A DNA stretch of 27,118 nucleotides from CAZRWH01 sp964603905 (GTDB lineage Bacteria > Patescibacteriota > Gracilibacteria > UBA1369 > UBA12470), in assembly GCA_964603905.1 (NCBI GenBank), contig CAZRWH010000017.1:1-27118 (forward strand), read 5' to 3'. The position numbers and the translations under genes were made by a program. The notes beneath the pieces were generated by a model. The model saw nothing but the letters and a program-made list of their open reading frames with translations. It was not told the origin of the DNA and ran no database searches. Positions 14,599-22,273 of the stretch are shown in pieces (positions within the stretch are counted from its first letter, which is position 1; each line of letters begins with the position of its first letter).

Positions 14599-16986
14599 CT
14601 TAACAACTAAACTTACCAGCTTCCCAGGCACATAAATCTCCTTAACAAGTTCTCCTTCCGAGATGTATTTAGAGACGTTTTCAAGCGCTTTTGCGGCTTC
14701 TAGCACCTCCTCTTTTGAAGCGTCTGCTGCAATTTCAACAGTTGCACGAAGCTTTCCGTTAACCTGGACTGCAATTGTTATTGTATCGTCTTGAAGTTGA
14801 GATTCGTCGTAAGTTGGCCACTCTTGCTCAAACACGCTTCCCTCTCCTCCAATCTGCTCCCAGAGTTCTTCTGCGAGGTGTGGTGCTAGAGGTGCGATGA
14901 TTTTTAGAGTTGCCTTTTTTTCTTCGAGAGTCAGGTTTTCTTTTGCGGAGTTGATTAGCTCCATGATTGCTGCAATTGCTGTGTTGAACTGCAATTTTTC
15001 CATGTCGTCTGTGACCTTCTTGATCGTTTTGTGCACTTGAGCGCCTACTCCTTGTCCATCGTTTGCTTTTATTGCTTTCCAAAACTTATCAGCGAACCTC
15101 TTAATACCTGTAATTCCTTGGTCGTTCCAGTCCCCTCCTTGAGTGAAAGGTCCCATAAACATCAAATACATTCGGAAAATGTCGCTACCGTATTGTTCAA
15201 CAAATTCGTCAGGGCTAACGACGTTACCTTTGGATTTTGACATCTTAGCACCGTCTTTCGTGATCATTCCTTGGTGGACCAATCTTTTGAAAGGTTCTTT
15301 TGAGTCAACGTATCCGAGATCATTCATAACTTTGTGAATGAATCTTGCATAAATCAGATGCATGCATGCGTGCTCTGGACCTCCGATATACATATCTACA
15401 GGCATCCATTTGTTTAGGATTTCTTTGTCAAAAGCTTTGTCTTTGAGTTGTGCATTTGGGTATCTCAAGTAGTACCAACTCGAACATACAAAAGTGTCCA
15501 TTGTATCTGTTTCGCGCTTTGCAGGGCCGCCACATTCTGGGCACTCCGTGTTAACGAAAGATTCTGATGTTGAAATTGGTGATTTCCCGTCACCTGTTGG
15601 CTTGAAATCTACGTCTTTTGGAAGTTCAACTGGCAGTTGATCTTCTGGGACCGCAACTTCCCCACATTTTTCGCAATAAACGATAGGTATTGGAGATCCC
15701 CAGTATCTTTGTCTGGATAGTAGCCAGTCACGGAGACGGTAGTTGATTTTGAATTCTGCTTGTCCGTTGTCAGCAAGTTTCTCAGTTATGCCTTTTTTCG
15801 CTTCTTCGGAAGTCACCCCATCGAATTCTTGCGAATTTACAAGCTTGCCGTAATCTGTAAATGCCTCTTTTGTAATGTCTGACTCCCCTTTGACAGGGAC
15901 AACAACCTCATTGATTGGTAGCTCGTATTTGGTTGCAAATTCGTAATCTCGTTCGTCATGTGCAGGTACTGCCATAACTGCGCCTGTTCCGTAGTGAACT
16001 AGGACATAATCTGCTATCCAAACTGGGATCTTTTCGCCATTTACTGGGTTAATTGCGTATGTCCCCGTGAATACACCTGTTTTCTCACGTCCTTCTGCTG
16101 TTCGCTCAATATCTGACTGTTTTCGTGCTTCTTTTATGTAGTCTTCGACCGCTTTTGAGTTTTCTTCTGTTGTGATCTCATCTACCAATGGATGCTCTGG
16201 AGCCAAAACCATATAAGTTGCTCCGTATAGTGTGTCGATTCTTGTTGTATAGACGCGGACTTTTTTGCCTAATCCATCCAGTTCGAAATCGATTTCACTA
16301 CCTTCGCTTTTTCCTATCCAGTTTTGCTGCATCAACTTGGTTTTTTCTGGCCAATCAAGCCCTTCGTAATCGAGAAGCTTTTCTGCGTAGTCTTTTAGTT
16401 TGAAAAACCATTGTGCCAGATCTTTTTTGGTTACCTCTGAGTCACAACGTTCGCATGTACCATCTTGTGCTTGTTCGTTCGCAAGCACAGTAAGGCAGCT
16501 TGGACACCAGTTAACGGGTGCTGTTTTTCTGTAAGCTAGGTCTTTTTTGTACAGTTGAAGGAAAATCCATTGAGTCCATTTGTAATATTCTGGGCTTGAA
16601 GTCATAACTTCCGCATCCCAGTTCCATGCAGCTCCCATTTCGGAGAGTTGCTTGCGCATATACTCGGTATTTGTCTTGGTTGTTTCAGTTGGATGCGTAC
16701 CTGTTTTGATTGCGTAATTTTCTGCAGGCAATCCAAAAGAATCGAACCCAAAAGGTTGAAAAATCTCGTATCCTTTCATCCTCATATATCTTCCCCAAGA
16801 ATCTGCCGGTGCATAGCTGTACCAGTGTCCGATATGAAGCTTGTCTCCAGATGGATATGGAAACATCACAAGGTTGTAATACTTCGGTTTGTCGCTATTT
16901 AAATCTGTCTTGTAGAGTCCTTTTTCGTCCCAAATTTGTCGCCATTTTTTTTCGATATTTTTTGGGTTGTATTTTCTTGGGGGCAT
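14596..16986 (-). CDS. leuS: Leucyl-tRNA synthetase
   Basis: Class Ia synthetase charging tRNA-Leu, in the cytoplasm. The HIGH motif is KLHIGHW (H51-H54) and the KMSKS loop is at 581-585 (AKMSKSKGN). The CP1 editing domain is present (VYTTRIDTLYGATYMVLAPE and VPAHDERDYEFA), as are the RDWLLSRQRYWGSPIP block, and two Cys pairs at WCPSC and CERCDSE that may bind zinc. At 796 residues it is about 60 shorter than E. coli LeuS, with a small C-terminal domain. The stop codon TAG is the first three bases of a dispersed repeat. The ATG is preceded by a long ACY-rich tract rather than a Shine-Dalgarno. Confidence 0.97.
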   Translation of the reverse strand: MPPRKYNPKNIEKKWRQIWDEKGLYKTDLNSDKPKYYNLVMFPYPSGDKLHIGHWYSYAPADSWGRYMRMKGYEIFQPFGFDSFGLPAENYAIKTGTHPTETTKTNTEYMRKQLSEMGAAWNWDAEVMTSSPEYYKWTQWIFLQLYKKDLAYRKTAPVNWCPSCLTVLANEQAQDGTCERCDSEVTKKDLAQWFFKLKDYAEKLLDYEGLDWPEKTKLMQQNWIGKSEGSEIDFELDGLGKKVRVYTTRIDTLYGATYMVLAPEHPLVDEITTEENSKAVEDYIKEARKQSDIERTAEGREKTGVFTGTYAINPVNGEKIPVWIADYVLVHYGTGAVMAVPAHDERDYEFATKYELPINEVVVPVKGESDITKEAFTDYGKLVNSQEFDGVTSEEAKKGITEKLADNGQAEFKINYRLRDWLLSRQRYWGSPIPIVYCEKCGEVAVPEDQLPVELPKDVDFKPTGDGKSPISTSESFVNTECPECGGPAKRETDTMDTFVCSSWYYLRYPNAQLKDKAFDKEILNKWMPVDMYIGGPEHACMHLIYARFIHKVMNDLGYVDSKEPFKRLVHQGMITKDGAKMSKSKGNVVSPDEFVEQYGSDIFRMYLMFMGPFTQGGDWNDQGITGIKRFADKFWKAIKANDGQGVGAQVHKTIKKVTDDMEKLQFNTAIAAIMELINSAKENLTLEEKKATLKIIAPLAPHLAEELWEQIGGEGSVFEQEWPTYDESQLQDDTITIAVQVNGKLRATVEIAADASKEEVLEAAKALENVSKYISEGELVKEIYVPGKLVSLVVK

Positions 16987-17028
16987 AGGTTAGGTAGTTA
17001 GTAGTGGTAGTAGTTGTTGTAGTGTTGG
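16987..17028. repeat. GTAGTTGTAGTGG-type low-complexity tract before leuS
   Basis: TAGTTAGTAGTGGTAGTAG-like words directly abut the leuS ATG. Read in the leuS direction this is an ACY-rich leader ending CTACCTAACCT-ATG, closely similar to the rsmI leader. Confidence 0.6.
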
Positions 17029-17033
17029 AGTTT

Positions 17034-17432
17034 TTATACTTCTATTCCTAGTCTTCTTAAGCGAGATTGGCGTGCTGCATACGCGGCTTTTGCGTCTCCT
17101 CTTATTAATTGCCACATTCTTCTCCAAAGCACCTCGTCTTCTGCTTTCGATTGACCTAATTTCTGGTCAACAGTTCTGTCAATATCACACAGCCTTGCAA
17201 TTTGAGTTATGAATAATTGGTATTCTGAACTAGCCCTTAGATCGCGATGAAATGCCAACCAGAAATTCTGCCCTCTCCCTTCTCCTGGGTGAGCGCTAAA
17301 CCAAGCTGTTTCCCATCGCTGGAGCCATTTTTTCATCTCTTGTCCTATTGGTTCCAGTTCTCTCGTCACTTCTGCTGTACGACGTGCCATATCACGCAGA
17401 TCTAGTTCTTCTTCTGGAGTATGTTGAAACAT
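17034..17432 (-). CDS. Hypothetical protein, 132 residues
   Basis: No family recognised. A soluble, largely helical, Trp/Arg-rich protein: an acidic N-terminus (FQHTPEEELDLRDMARRTAE), a central WLQRWETAWFSAHPGEGRGQ, and a basic C-terminus (AAYAARQSRLRRLGIEV). No signal peptide or transmembrane segment. The ATG is preceded by AATAAAATAAA, the same A-rich type of leader seen at 26025. It lies between the leuS repeat tract and another repeat tract, and could be co-transcribed with leuS. Its reality rests on the long uninterrupted frame with sensible composition. Confidence 0.6.
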   Translation of the reverse strand: MFQHTPEEELDLRDMARRTAEVTRELEPIGQEMKKWLQRWETAWFSAHPGEGRGQNFWLAFHRDLRASSEYQLFITQIARLCDIDRTVDQKLGQSKAEDEVLWRRMWQLIRGDAKAAYAARQSRLRRLGIEV

Positions 17433-17470
17433 TTTATTTTATTAAAAACACCTCCGGCATCATACCTGAA

Positions 17471-17573
17471 AGTAGTTGTAGTTGGTAGTTGTAGTTGTAG
17501 TAATGGTTATTCTTAAAGTTTTTGCATAGCAAAAACACCATATGCTACCACTACCACTACAACAACTACTACC
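17471..17573. repeat. Degenerate inverted repeat with GTAGTTG / CTACCACTAC arms
   Basis: The left tract (17471-17504, GTAGTTGTAGTTGG words) is roughly complementary to the right tract (17544-17573, CTACCACTACCACTACAAC words). Between them sits a perfect hairpin GTTTTTGC-ATA-GCAAAAAC (17518-17536). It occupies the gap between two minus-strand genes and could fold as a cruciform or act as a weak terminator. Confidence 0.55.
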
Positions 17574-17761
17574 TAATGTCCTGCCTCCTCTTGAGGAGTG
17601 TAAATCATATCGTGTGCAACATGGTGCAGGGAATCTAGGTGAGCGTCATTATCGATATTCATACCGAGAGCCAACAGACTTACTGCCAGCATTACGATGA
17701 ATATTGATGCAATCACCACTAGGAGTTTCGCGCGGGACGTCAGAGACTGAATGTATTCCAT
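17573..17761 (-). CDS. Small single-pass membrane protein, 62 residues
   Basis: MEYIQSLTSRAKLLVVIASI begins the protein; one transmembrane helix spans about residues 12-34 (KLLVVIASIFIVMLAVSLLA). The remaining 28 residues are acidic and His-containing (DNDAHLDSLHHVAHDM). No family recognised. The positive residues before the helix suggest an inside N-terminus with the His-rich tail outside. It has the best promoter in the window (TTGACA, 17 bp, TATAAT), so it is probably strongly expressed. No Shine-Dalgarno. Confidence 0.7.
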   Translation of the reverse strand: MEYIQSLTSRAKLLVVIASIFIVMLAVSLLALGMNIDNDAHLDSLHHVAHDMIYTPQEEAGH

Positions 17762-17801
17762 TTCGGAGTTGGTTTTATTTATATTCCCCCTTTATCGTAT
17801 A

Positions 17802-17830
17802 ATTATAACTTATTTGGGGGTGCTTGTCAA
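17802..17830 (-). promoter_or_regulatory. Perfect consensus sigma70 promoter for the 62-residue membrane protein
   Basis: On the minus strand TTGACA (17830-17825), a 17-bp spacer and TATAAT (17807-17802): an exact consensus match. The start site would be near 17795, leaving a 5' UTR of about 34 nt. It is divergent from the promoter at 17860. Confidence 0.8.
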
Positions 17831-17859
17831 CCCCTAAATGGCTTGTAGATGCGGTTTAT

Positions 17860-17868
17860 TGCTATAAT
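17860..17868 (+). promoter_or_regulatory. Extended -10 promoter for the cNMP-binding gene
   Basis: TGCTATAAT, an extended -10, 25 bp before the ATG at 17894. No good -35 is visible at 16-18 bp. It faces away from the consensus promoter at 17802-17830. Confidence 0.55.
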
Positions 17869-17893
17869 CCCTACGTAAAATTAACACAAAAAC

Positions 17894-18292
17894 ATGTCAG
17901 ATAACTCTATCCTTCCGATCCTGCAAAAAATACCGTTTTTTAGCAGTTTGGACCCCCTTTTGCACAAGGAAATTGTCGAGCACATCACGATGCAGTACTA
18001 CCCGAGTGGATATAAGATTTTTGAGCAAGGTGAAGGTGGCGCAGAAATGTATATCATCAAGAGCGGATCTATTAGCATCAACAAGGACGGCCAATCTGTT
18101 GCAACGCTAAAATCTGGTGATTTTTTTGGTGAAATTGCATTGGTATCAGACCAAGCTCGCAACGCTTCTGCTGAAGTTATCGAGGATTCAGAGATTTTTA
18201 TCCTGAAAAAAGCTGATTTCGAAAGACTTATTGGCAATAATCAGGATATTTCTGACTCTATCAGGGCAGCTATTCTTAACCGAACTAACTAG
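17894..18292 (+). CDS. Stand-alone cyclic-nucleotide-binding domain protein
   Basis: A 132-residue protein consisting of one CNB (Crp-like) beta-roll domain: FFSSLDPLLHKEIVEHI helix, YPSGYKIFEQGEGGAEMYII, the Gly-rich turns KSGSISI and LKSGDFFGE, and the phosphate-binding cassette FFGEIALVSDQARNASAEV (about residues 75-93) with the E and R positions of cAMP/cGMP-binding members kept. There is no helix-turn-helix, so it is not itself a Crp-type transcription factor. Its stop TAG directly abuts the ATG of a DUF3307 membrane protein, implying coupled translation and perhaps a functional pair. The ligand cannot be decided from sequence. Confidence 0.88.
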   Translation: MSDNSILPILQKIPFFSSLDPLLHKEIVEHITMQYYPSGYKIFEQGEGGAEMYIIKSGSISINKDGQSVATLKSGDFFGEIALVSDQARNASAEVIEDSEIFILKKADFERLIGNNQDISDSIRAAILNRTN

Positions 18293-18877
18293 ATGGCAAC
18301 ATATTTACTGATTTTGGCCCATTTGGCCGGCGATTTCTTGTTTCAACCTGGCAAGCTCGCTATGTGGAAACAAAAGAGCCTCCTTGGGGTTCTGGTGCAT
18401 GTTTTAATCGTTGTAGCACTTGTTGGCATCTTGTTTATTCCCTACCTAAATCAGACTCAGATTTGGATTGCTATGGGCGTTTTGGGATTAACTCATTTTG
18501 GACAGGACGCTTTGAAGGTTTGGTATGAGAAAAAATTCAATACAAAAGGGTCTGCATACCCGTTTTTTGTCGATCAATTCATGCATATTGCCATTATTAT
18601 AATCCTTGGGCTTTATTTATCGGCAAATCTTACTGTGCCAGAGGTTAGCTTAGGCTTCTTGGGAAACCTTTATTTCAATCAAAATATCTACATATATCTC
18701 TCGCTTCTTATTCTGTTCTCATATGCTCTAGACATTGCGATTTTTCAATCTAAAAAGCACAAAGATCCAAAGGCTAAATACACCAGACAGTATGACGCTA
18801 TGTCCAAGAGGGTTGTTGCGTTTTCTGTAGGGTATTTACTGTTTATCGTCCTTGGACTTTTCTTAGAGCGACTATAA
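18293..18877 (+). CDS. DUF3307 family membrane protein
   Basis: A 194-residue polytopic membrane protein with about five to six hydrophobic segments. The N-terminal LLILAHLAGDFLFQPGKLAM and the HFGQDALKVW and FFVDQFMHIAII motifs are typical of DUF3307, a family of unknown function in which the His/Asp/Gln positions are conserved. It begins at the base after the stop of the CNB protein, so ligand-dependent control by that domain is a plausible inference. Its last 35 bp overlap a convergent gene on the minus strand. Confidence 0.82.
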   Translation: MATYLLILAHLAGDFLFQPGKLAMWKQKSLLGVLVHVLIVVALVGILFIPYLNQTQIWIAMGVLGLTHFGQDALKVWYEKKFNTKGSAYPFFVDQFMHIAIIIILGLYLSANLTVPEVSLGFLGNLYFNQNIYIYLSLLILFSYALDIAIFQSKKHKDPKAKYTRQYDAMSKRVVAFSVGYLLFIVLGLFLERL

Positions 18878-19154
18878 ATCTGCTTCTAGCATCATCGACT
18901 TCTGGATGGTTAGCGATTCTATTGTTGTCGACTATGGCTTGTTGAAGCTCTTTTTGTGCCTGCAAATACGCCAATATCTTGCGGTATTTTATCTCTAATA
19001 TGTATTTTTGCTCCGCTTCAAACCGCTTCACCAACTCGTCAGCCTCCTTAATTAGCTCAGTTAGCACCTTGATTTCATTTTCTCTATCATTTCCAACAGG
19101 ACGCTCTATCGACGCATCTACTCTTGCTCGCATATCATCTATATTTTTCTCCAT
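18843..19154 (-). CDS. Coiled-coil hypothetical protein, 103 residues
   Basis: No family recognised. It is almost entirely charged helix (EIKVLTELIKEADELVKRFE, then LEIKYRKILAYLQAQKELQQ) with coiled-coil character. The ATG at 19154 was chosen over a TTG two codons upstream. It overlaps the 3' end of the DUF3307 gene by 35 bp from the opposite strand, which lowers confidence, but the opposite frame here is clearly coding-like in the non-overlapping 270 bp. Confidence 0.6.
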   Translation of the reverse strand: MEKNIDDMRARVDASIERPVGNDRENEIKVLTELIKEADELVKRFEAEQKYILEIKYRKILAYLQAQKELQQAIVDNNRIANHPEVDDARSRFIVALRKVQGR

Positions 19155-19195
19155 ATACAAAAAGTTTAGAGGCGATGATCCTACCTAATTTGGTC

Positions 19196-20182
19196 CTATG
19201 CGTCAATTACTACTTCGTCTCCTCGAGCATTTGTTCGAGTCATAGGCCCTTTCTCACGTGCGTGGACCTCTCCTTTTTCGGTCAATTCTAGGAATGTAAA
19301 CACCCAAACGGCATTAGCAAACACCTCCAGCACACCTGTTAAATAAGATGCGAAGATTAGACCTGCAATTCCAACAACAATACCCAATGCTATCCCTATT
19401 TTGGCCAGTGTGAGTGTTGCAAGCAGTCCTGCTGCAATAAATATGAGCGACGGCACGAGCAAAATGAGCATTATATTCACTATAATCCTCAAACTTATAA
19501 GCAGCATCAAAATCAAGATCAGGAAGGTGTGTCTCCAGTTTAGAATTACCAATTTCATACTTTTCCCCATGGATTTTATAACCCCTTCTTCATCTATAAC
19601 TATATAAAAATCTGTATACGTCAGGAAAAGCATCAAAACCAGTCCAAGTATCGCAAAAAGGATGAACGGTATAACCATTATTTTGAACGCATCCCAACCC
19701 AGATTCCTAAGGATAAACATCGCCTCCGTCACCATCGCTAGCAAACTGAATGTTTTTATCAAAAGATGGTACTCAAAAAGCTTAACAAAACCCAGCGCCC
19801 CATAAGTCACACCGTCTATCATACTTACCTTCTGACCATTCCTTATCCTCGCAAGAAGTTGAATCAAAGCAACCTGACAAAACGTCGGATATACAAAATA
19901 CAGAATACCTACAATTGCTGCGATAATAATCATCACTATCCCCATAGAGGTGTTTGAACTCATAAATTCAAATATCCATTTAACCATCATCCCCATAAAC
20001 CCTGCAGAATGATCTCCAGATTGAGCTATCGGAGAGTAGTTAAAAGCCATAACCTGATATAGGAAATAGCCAACCCCCACAATTATCGACACCAAAGCTG
20101 GTGCAAACGCCCACCACCAGAAGAGACGTCTATCGTCACGAGCTAATACCCACGCGTCTTTGATGACAGCTTTATAGTCCAT
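19196..20182 (-). CDS. Multi-pass membrane protein, unknown function
   Basis: A 328-residue integral membrane protein with about six long hydrophobic segments (for example around residues 23-45, 80-105, 165-190, 220-245 and 250-290). It opens with an amphipathic helix MDYKAVIKDAWVLARDDRRL that looks membrane-parallel, followed by FWWWAFAPAL, a pattern common in uncharacterised CPR membrane proteins that resemble the membrane domain of some glycerophosphodiester phosphodiesterases. The C-terminus is hydrophilic (EKGEVHAREKGPMTRTNARG). No catalytic motif is seen. It is divergent from corA. Confidence 0.72.
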   Translation of the reverse strand: MDYKAVIKDAWVLARDDRRLFWWWAFAPALVSIIVGVGYFLYQVMAFNYSPIAQSGDHSAGFMGMMVKWIFEFMSSNTSMGIVMIIIAAIVGILYFVYPTFCQVALIQLLARIRNGQKVSMIDGVTYGALGFVKLFEYHLLIKTFSLLAMVTEAMFILRNLGWDAFKIMVIPFILFAILGLVLMLFLTYTDFYIVIDEEGVIKSMGKSMKLVILNWRHTFLILILMLLISLRIIVNIMLILLVPSLIFIAAGLLATLTLAKIGIALGIVVGIAGLIFASYLTGVLEVFANAVWVFTFLELTEKGEVHAREKGPMTRTNARGDEVVIDA

Positions 20183-20207
20183 TTAATATTATTCTCTGTT
20201 TTACCAT

Positions 20208-20236
20208 TTGACTTTATCATATCAAAAACATAAATT
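20208..20236 (+). promoter_or_regulatory. corA promoter
   Basis: TTGACT (20208-20213), a 17-bp spacer, TAAATT (20231-20236). The expected start site near 20243 leaves a 5' UTR of about 28 nt with no obvious magnesium-sensing structure. Confidence 0.55.
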
Positions 20237-20270
20237 AAAGCAGTAAAGTGATAGGTTAACTTCCCTGGCA

Positions 20271-21206
20271 ATGAGTGATACCAAAACACAAGTCACCAAA
20301 GTCAAGCTCAAGACTTTAACCTGGGTCGACGTCGTTGATCCAACTCCAGAAATTCTCGAGCCTTTCCGCAAAAAGCACAAGTTTCACGAACTTGATCTTG
20401 AGGATTGTCTTTCTGAAAACCAAAGACCTAAGATTGATGAATACGGTAAATACCTGTTTATCGTTCTTCATTTTCCTCATTTCGACAAGAGGAAGAAAGC
20501 TATGGTAACAGAAGAAATCGACATCTTTATTGGGCCTAACTACCTAATCACAATTCATGACGGAGTTCTCAAGCCGCTTAACAAGCTATTTGACACTTGC
20601 ACAAGCTCCCTTCGAGAAAAACGCAAGTATATGAACAATGGACCCGGTTTCTTGCTTTATGAAATTATCGACGCACTCCTAAACGACAGCTTCTCACTTC
20701 TAGACTACCTCTCCAAAAATACTCGAATTCTTGAAAAAAGCGTATTTGGATCTGGCAAACAGCAGCACGACATGCTGAAGGACATTTTGATTTTGAAAAA
20801 AGACATAATCACGATGCGTCGCATAATCGGACCACAAAGAACGGTTATCGCTCAGCTTGAGCATAAAAACAAGCAATTCCTACCTGATGATCTTGATATC
20901 TACTTCGACGACCTGGTGGATAAAGTGGAGAAAATCTGGAGTAATCTCGAAGGTATGAAGGACTTGGTAATGTCATTGCAAGAGACTAATGAATCGATCA
21001 TCTCTCATACAACTAACAACGTGATTAAGGTACTGACAATCTTCTCGGTTATTATGCTTCCGCTGACGTTTCTAACAGGTTTGTACGGAATGAATGTTGC
21101 TTTGCCGTATTCATCAAGTCCACAAGTTTTCCTTGGGATAGTTGTGGCTATGGCGGGAGTTGTCGGATTTATGCTGGCCTTCTTTAAGTTTAAGAGGTGG
21201 CTGTAG
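20271..21206 (+). CDS. corA: CorA-family magnesium/divalent-cation channel
   Basis: A 311-residue CorA protein, a pentameric inner-membrane Mg2+ channel. The N-terminal soluble domain has the family's LTWVDVVDPTPEILEPFRKK start and the LEDCLSENQRPKIDEYGKY segment. The C-terminus has two transmembrane helices with the signature GMN at residues 273-275 (LTGLYGMNV) and the basic end FKFKRWL. All key parts are present and the length is normal. The start ATG (GGCA-ATG) has no Shine-Dalgarno. Confidence 0.95.
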   Translation: MSDTKTQVTKVKLKTLTWVDVVDPTPEILEPFRKKHKFHELDLEDCLSENQRPKIDEYGKYLFIVLHFPHFDKRKKAMVTEEIDIFIGPNYLITIHDGVLKPLNKLFDTCTSSLREKRKYMNNGPGFLLYEIIDALLNDSFSLLDYLSKNTRILEKSVFGSGKQQHDMLKDILILKKDIITMRRIIGPQRTVIAQLEHKNKQFLPDDLDIYFDDLVDKVEKIWSNLEGMKDLVMSLQETNESIISHTTNNVIKVLTIFSVIMLPLTFLTGLYGMNVALPYSSSPQVFLGIVVAMAGVVGFMLAFFKFKRWL

Positions 21207-21244
21207 GTAGTTAGCAGTCAGCAATCAGCAGTCGGCAATGAATG
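21205..21244. repeat. Short tandem degenerate repeat, AGTCAGCAATCAGC type
   Basis: TAGCAGTCAGCAATCAGCAG-like words follow corA. Nearly the same string, AGTCAGCAATCAGCA, occurs after pnp at 25760-25775. Confidence 0.65.
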
Positions 21245-21259
21245 GTTTCGTTTTTCTGT

Positions 21260-21299
21260 TATCGACTTATTTGGCAAAAAATGAAGCGAGCCCCTAAAG
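21260..21299 (+). repeat. Dispersed repeat element, copy C (3' block only)
   Basis: 40 bp matching the end of the element at 27063-27102 at 29 of 40 positions without gaps (shared ATCGA, TTATTT, GCAAAAAA, CCCTA). It reaches 6 bp into the 3' end of the convergent gene at 21294. Confidence 0.5.
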
Positions 21300-22157
21300 C
21301 TTGATCGATGCAAGTCTTAACTCCGCTTTTATTCTGATATCGTAGTTCTCAGCATGCATAAATCCTTGTCTTCGTGTTGGATCTACTAATGGGTGATCAG
21401 CATATAGGCCTGGCATATGCTGAACAAAGCCATCTGGCACGACTCCTTGGGATTTACCATACAGAAGAATGCCTGACTCCTCGTGTCTATTTCGACGCCC
21501 CCAAAGTTCAACCATTACTAGTTTTCCTATATCCTGAGCTGTAGCTCCCTCTATAGGTAGAGCATTTTCTATTACTTGCTTCCCACAACGCCATTCCCAT
21601 CCACATCCAGAAGGCAGTTTCAATACTGGCTTTGGATCAGCTTCCTTCTCCCATTCTTCCCTTCCATCTACCACTACCCCTAATAGAAGTGATTTTTCAT
21701 CCTCTGGGTGTCTTGCATAAAAAACTGTTCTGCTCCCTGGCGGCTCTAAAAACGGCAGGTTTTTCTTTATTTTTTCCTGCTCTTCTTTAACTTCCTGCAT
21801 GTTCCCCTCCAATACATCCCTTACAGCCTGTTTTATAGGCTCGAACACAGCCTTGAATGCCTCCATATCTGCTCCTGATTTTCTTGCGTTTTTTTCTGCC
21901 TGAAGAAGCATTCTGCAAAGTTGATTCAGCTTCAAGTTACCTATTTTCCGAGGCAACATTAGTCCCAATCGGGTTTCTCCGGCATGCCATGACATCACTC
22001 CCCTTTGAGTAAATGGGGTTGCTGCTCCTGGCACAGCTTTTAGCGCATTCATTGGCGCTTCTTGATGAGCTATCAATGTGTCGTATAAGGCTTGGTCGAC
22101 TATTTCTCCGTCTTGGATTATTGGGCGCCTTGGCCAGTTTGGTTTCTTTTTACCCAT
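21294..22157 (-). CDS. Hypothetical protein, 287 residues
   Basis: No family recognised. A soluble protein with a basic N-terminus (GKKKPNWPRRPIIQDGEIVD), a helical middle that looks like a coiled coil (about 85-140, ending VKEEQEKIKKNLPFLEPPG), and a C-terminal part with beta character and a CxxxxxC-like pair in SGCGWEWRCGKQV. There is no signal peptide. Three positions (GVMSWHAGETRLGL, SRTVFYARHPED, GFMHAENYDIRIKAEL) look structured enough to be conserved. It is downstream of, and separated by a strong terminator from, the Asp-rich lipoprotein gene. Its stop region overlaps a repeat-family copy. Confidence 0.65.
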   Translation of the reverse strand: MGKKKPNWPRRPIIQDGEIVDQALYDTLIAHQEAPMNALKAVPGAATPFTQRGVMSWHAGETRLGLMLPRKIGNLKLNQLCRMLLQAEKNARKSGADMEAFKAVFEPIKQAVRDVLEGNMQEVKEEQEKIKKNLPFLEPPGSRTVFYARHPEDEKSLLLGVVVDGREEWEKEADPKPVLKLPSGCGWEWRCGKQVIENALPIEGATAQDIGKLVMVELWGRRNRHEESGILLYGKSQGVVPDGFVQHMPGLYADHPLVDPTRRQGFMHAENYDIRIKAELRLASIKL

Positions 22158-22213
22158 TGAGATTTGATTATTTGAGGTAGGAGTTTAGTTTTTTTGTTTT
22201 AAAATTGCAAATA

Positions 22214-22248
22214 AAAAGACCCCGGCGAAATGCGCGGGGCCTCTTTTT
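22214..22248 (-). terminator. Terminator after the Asp-rich lipoprotein gene (possibly bidirectional)
   Basis: A GC-rich hairpin with CCCCG/CGGGG core and a T-run on both strands (TCTTTTTATTT reading minus, CTCTTTTTCC reading plus). It lies about 25 bp past the minus-strand lipoprotein stop. Confidence 0.75.
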
Positions 22249-22273
22249 CCCGAAGGGGAGATTAAACTTTGAA

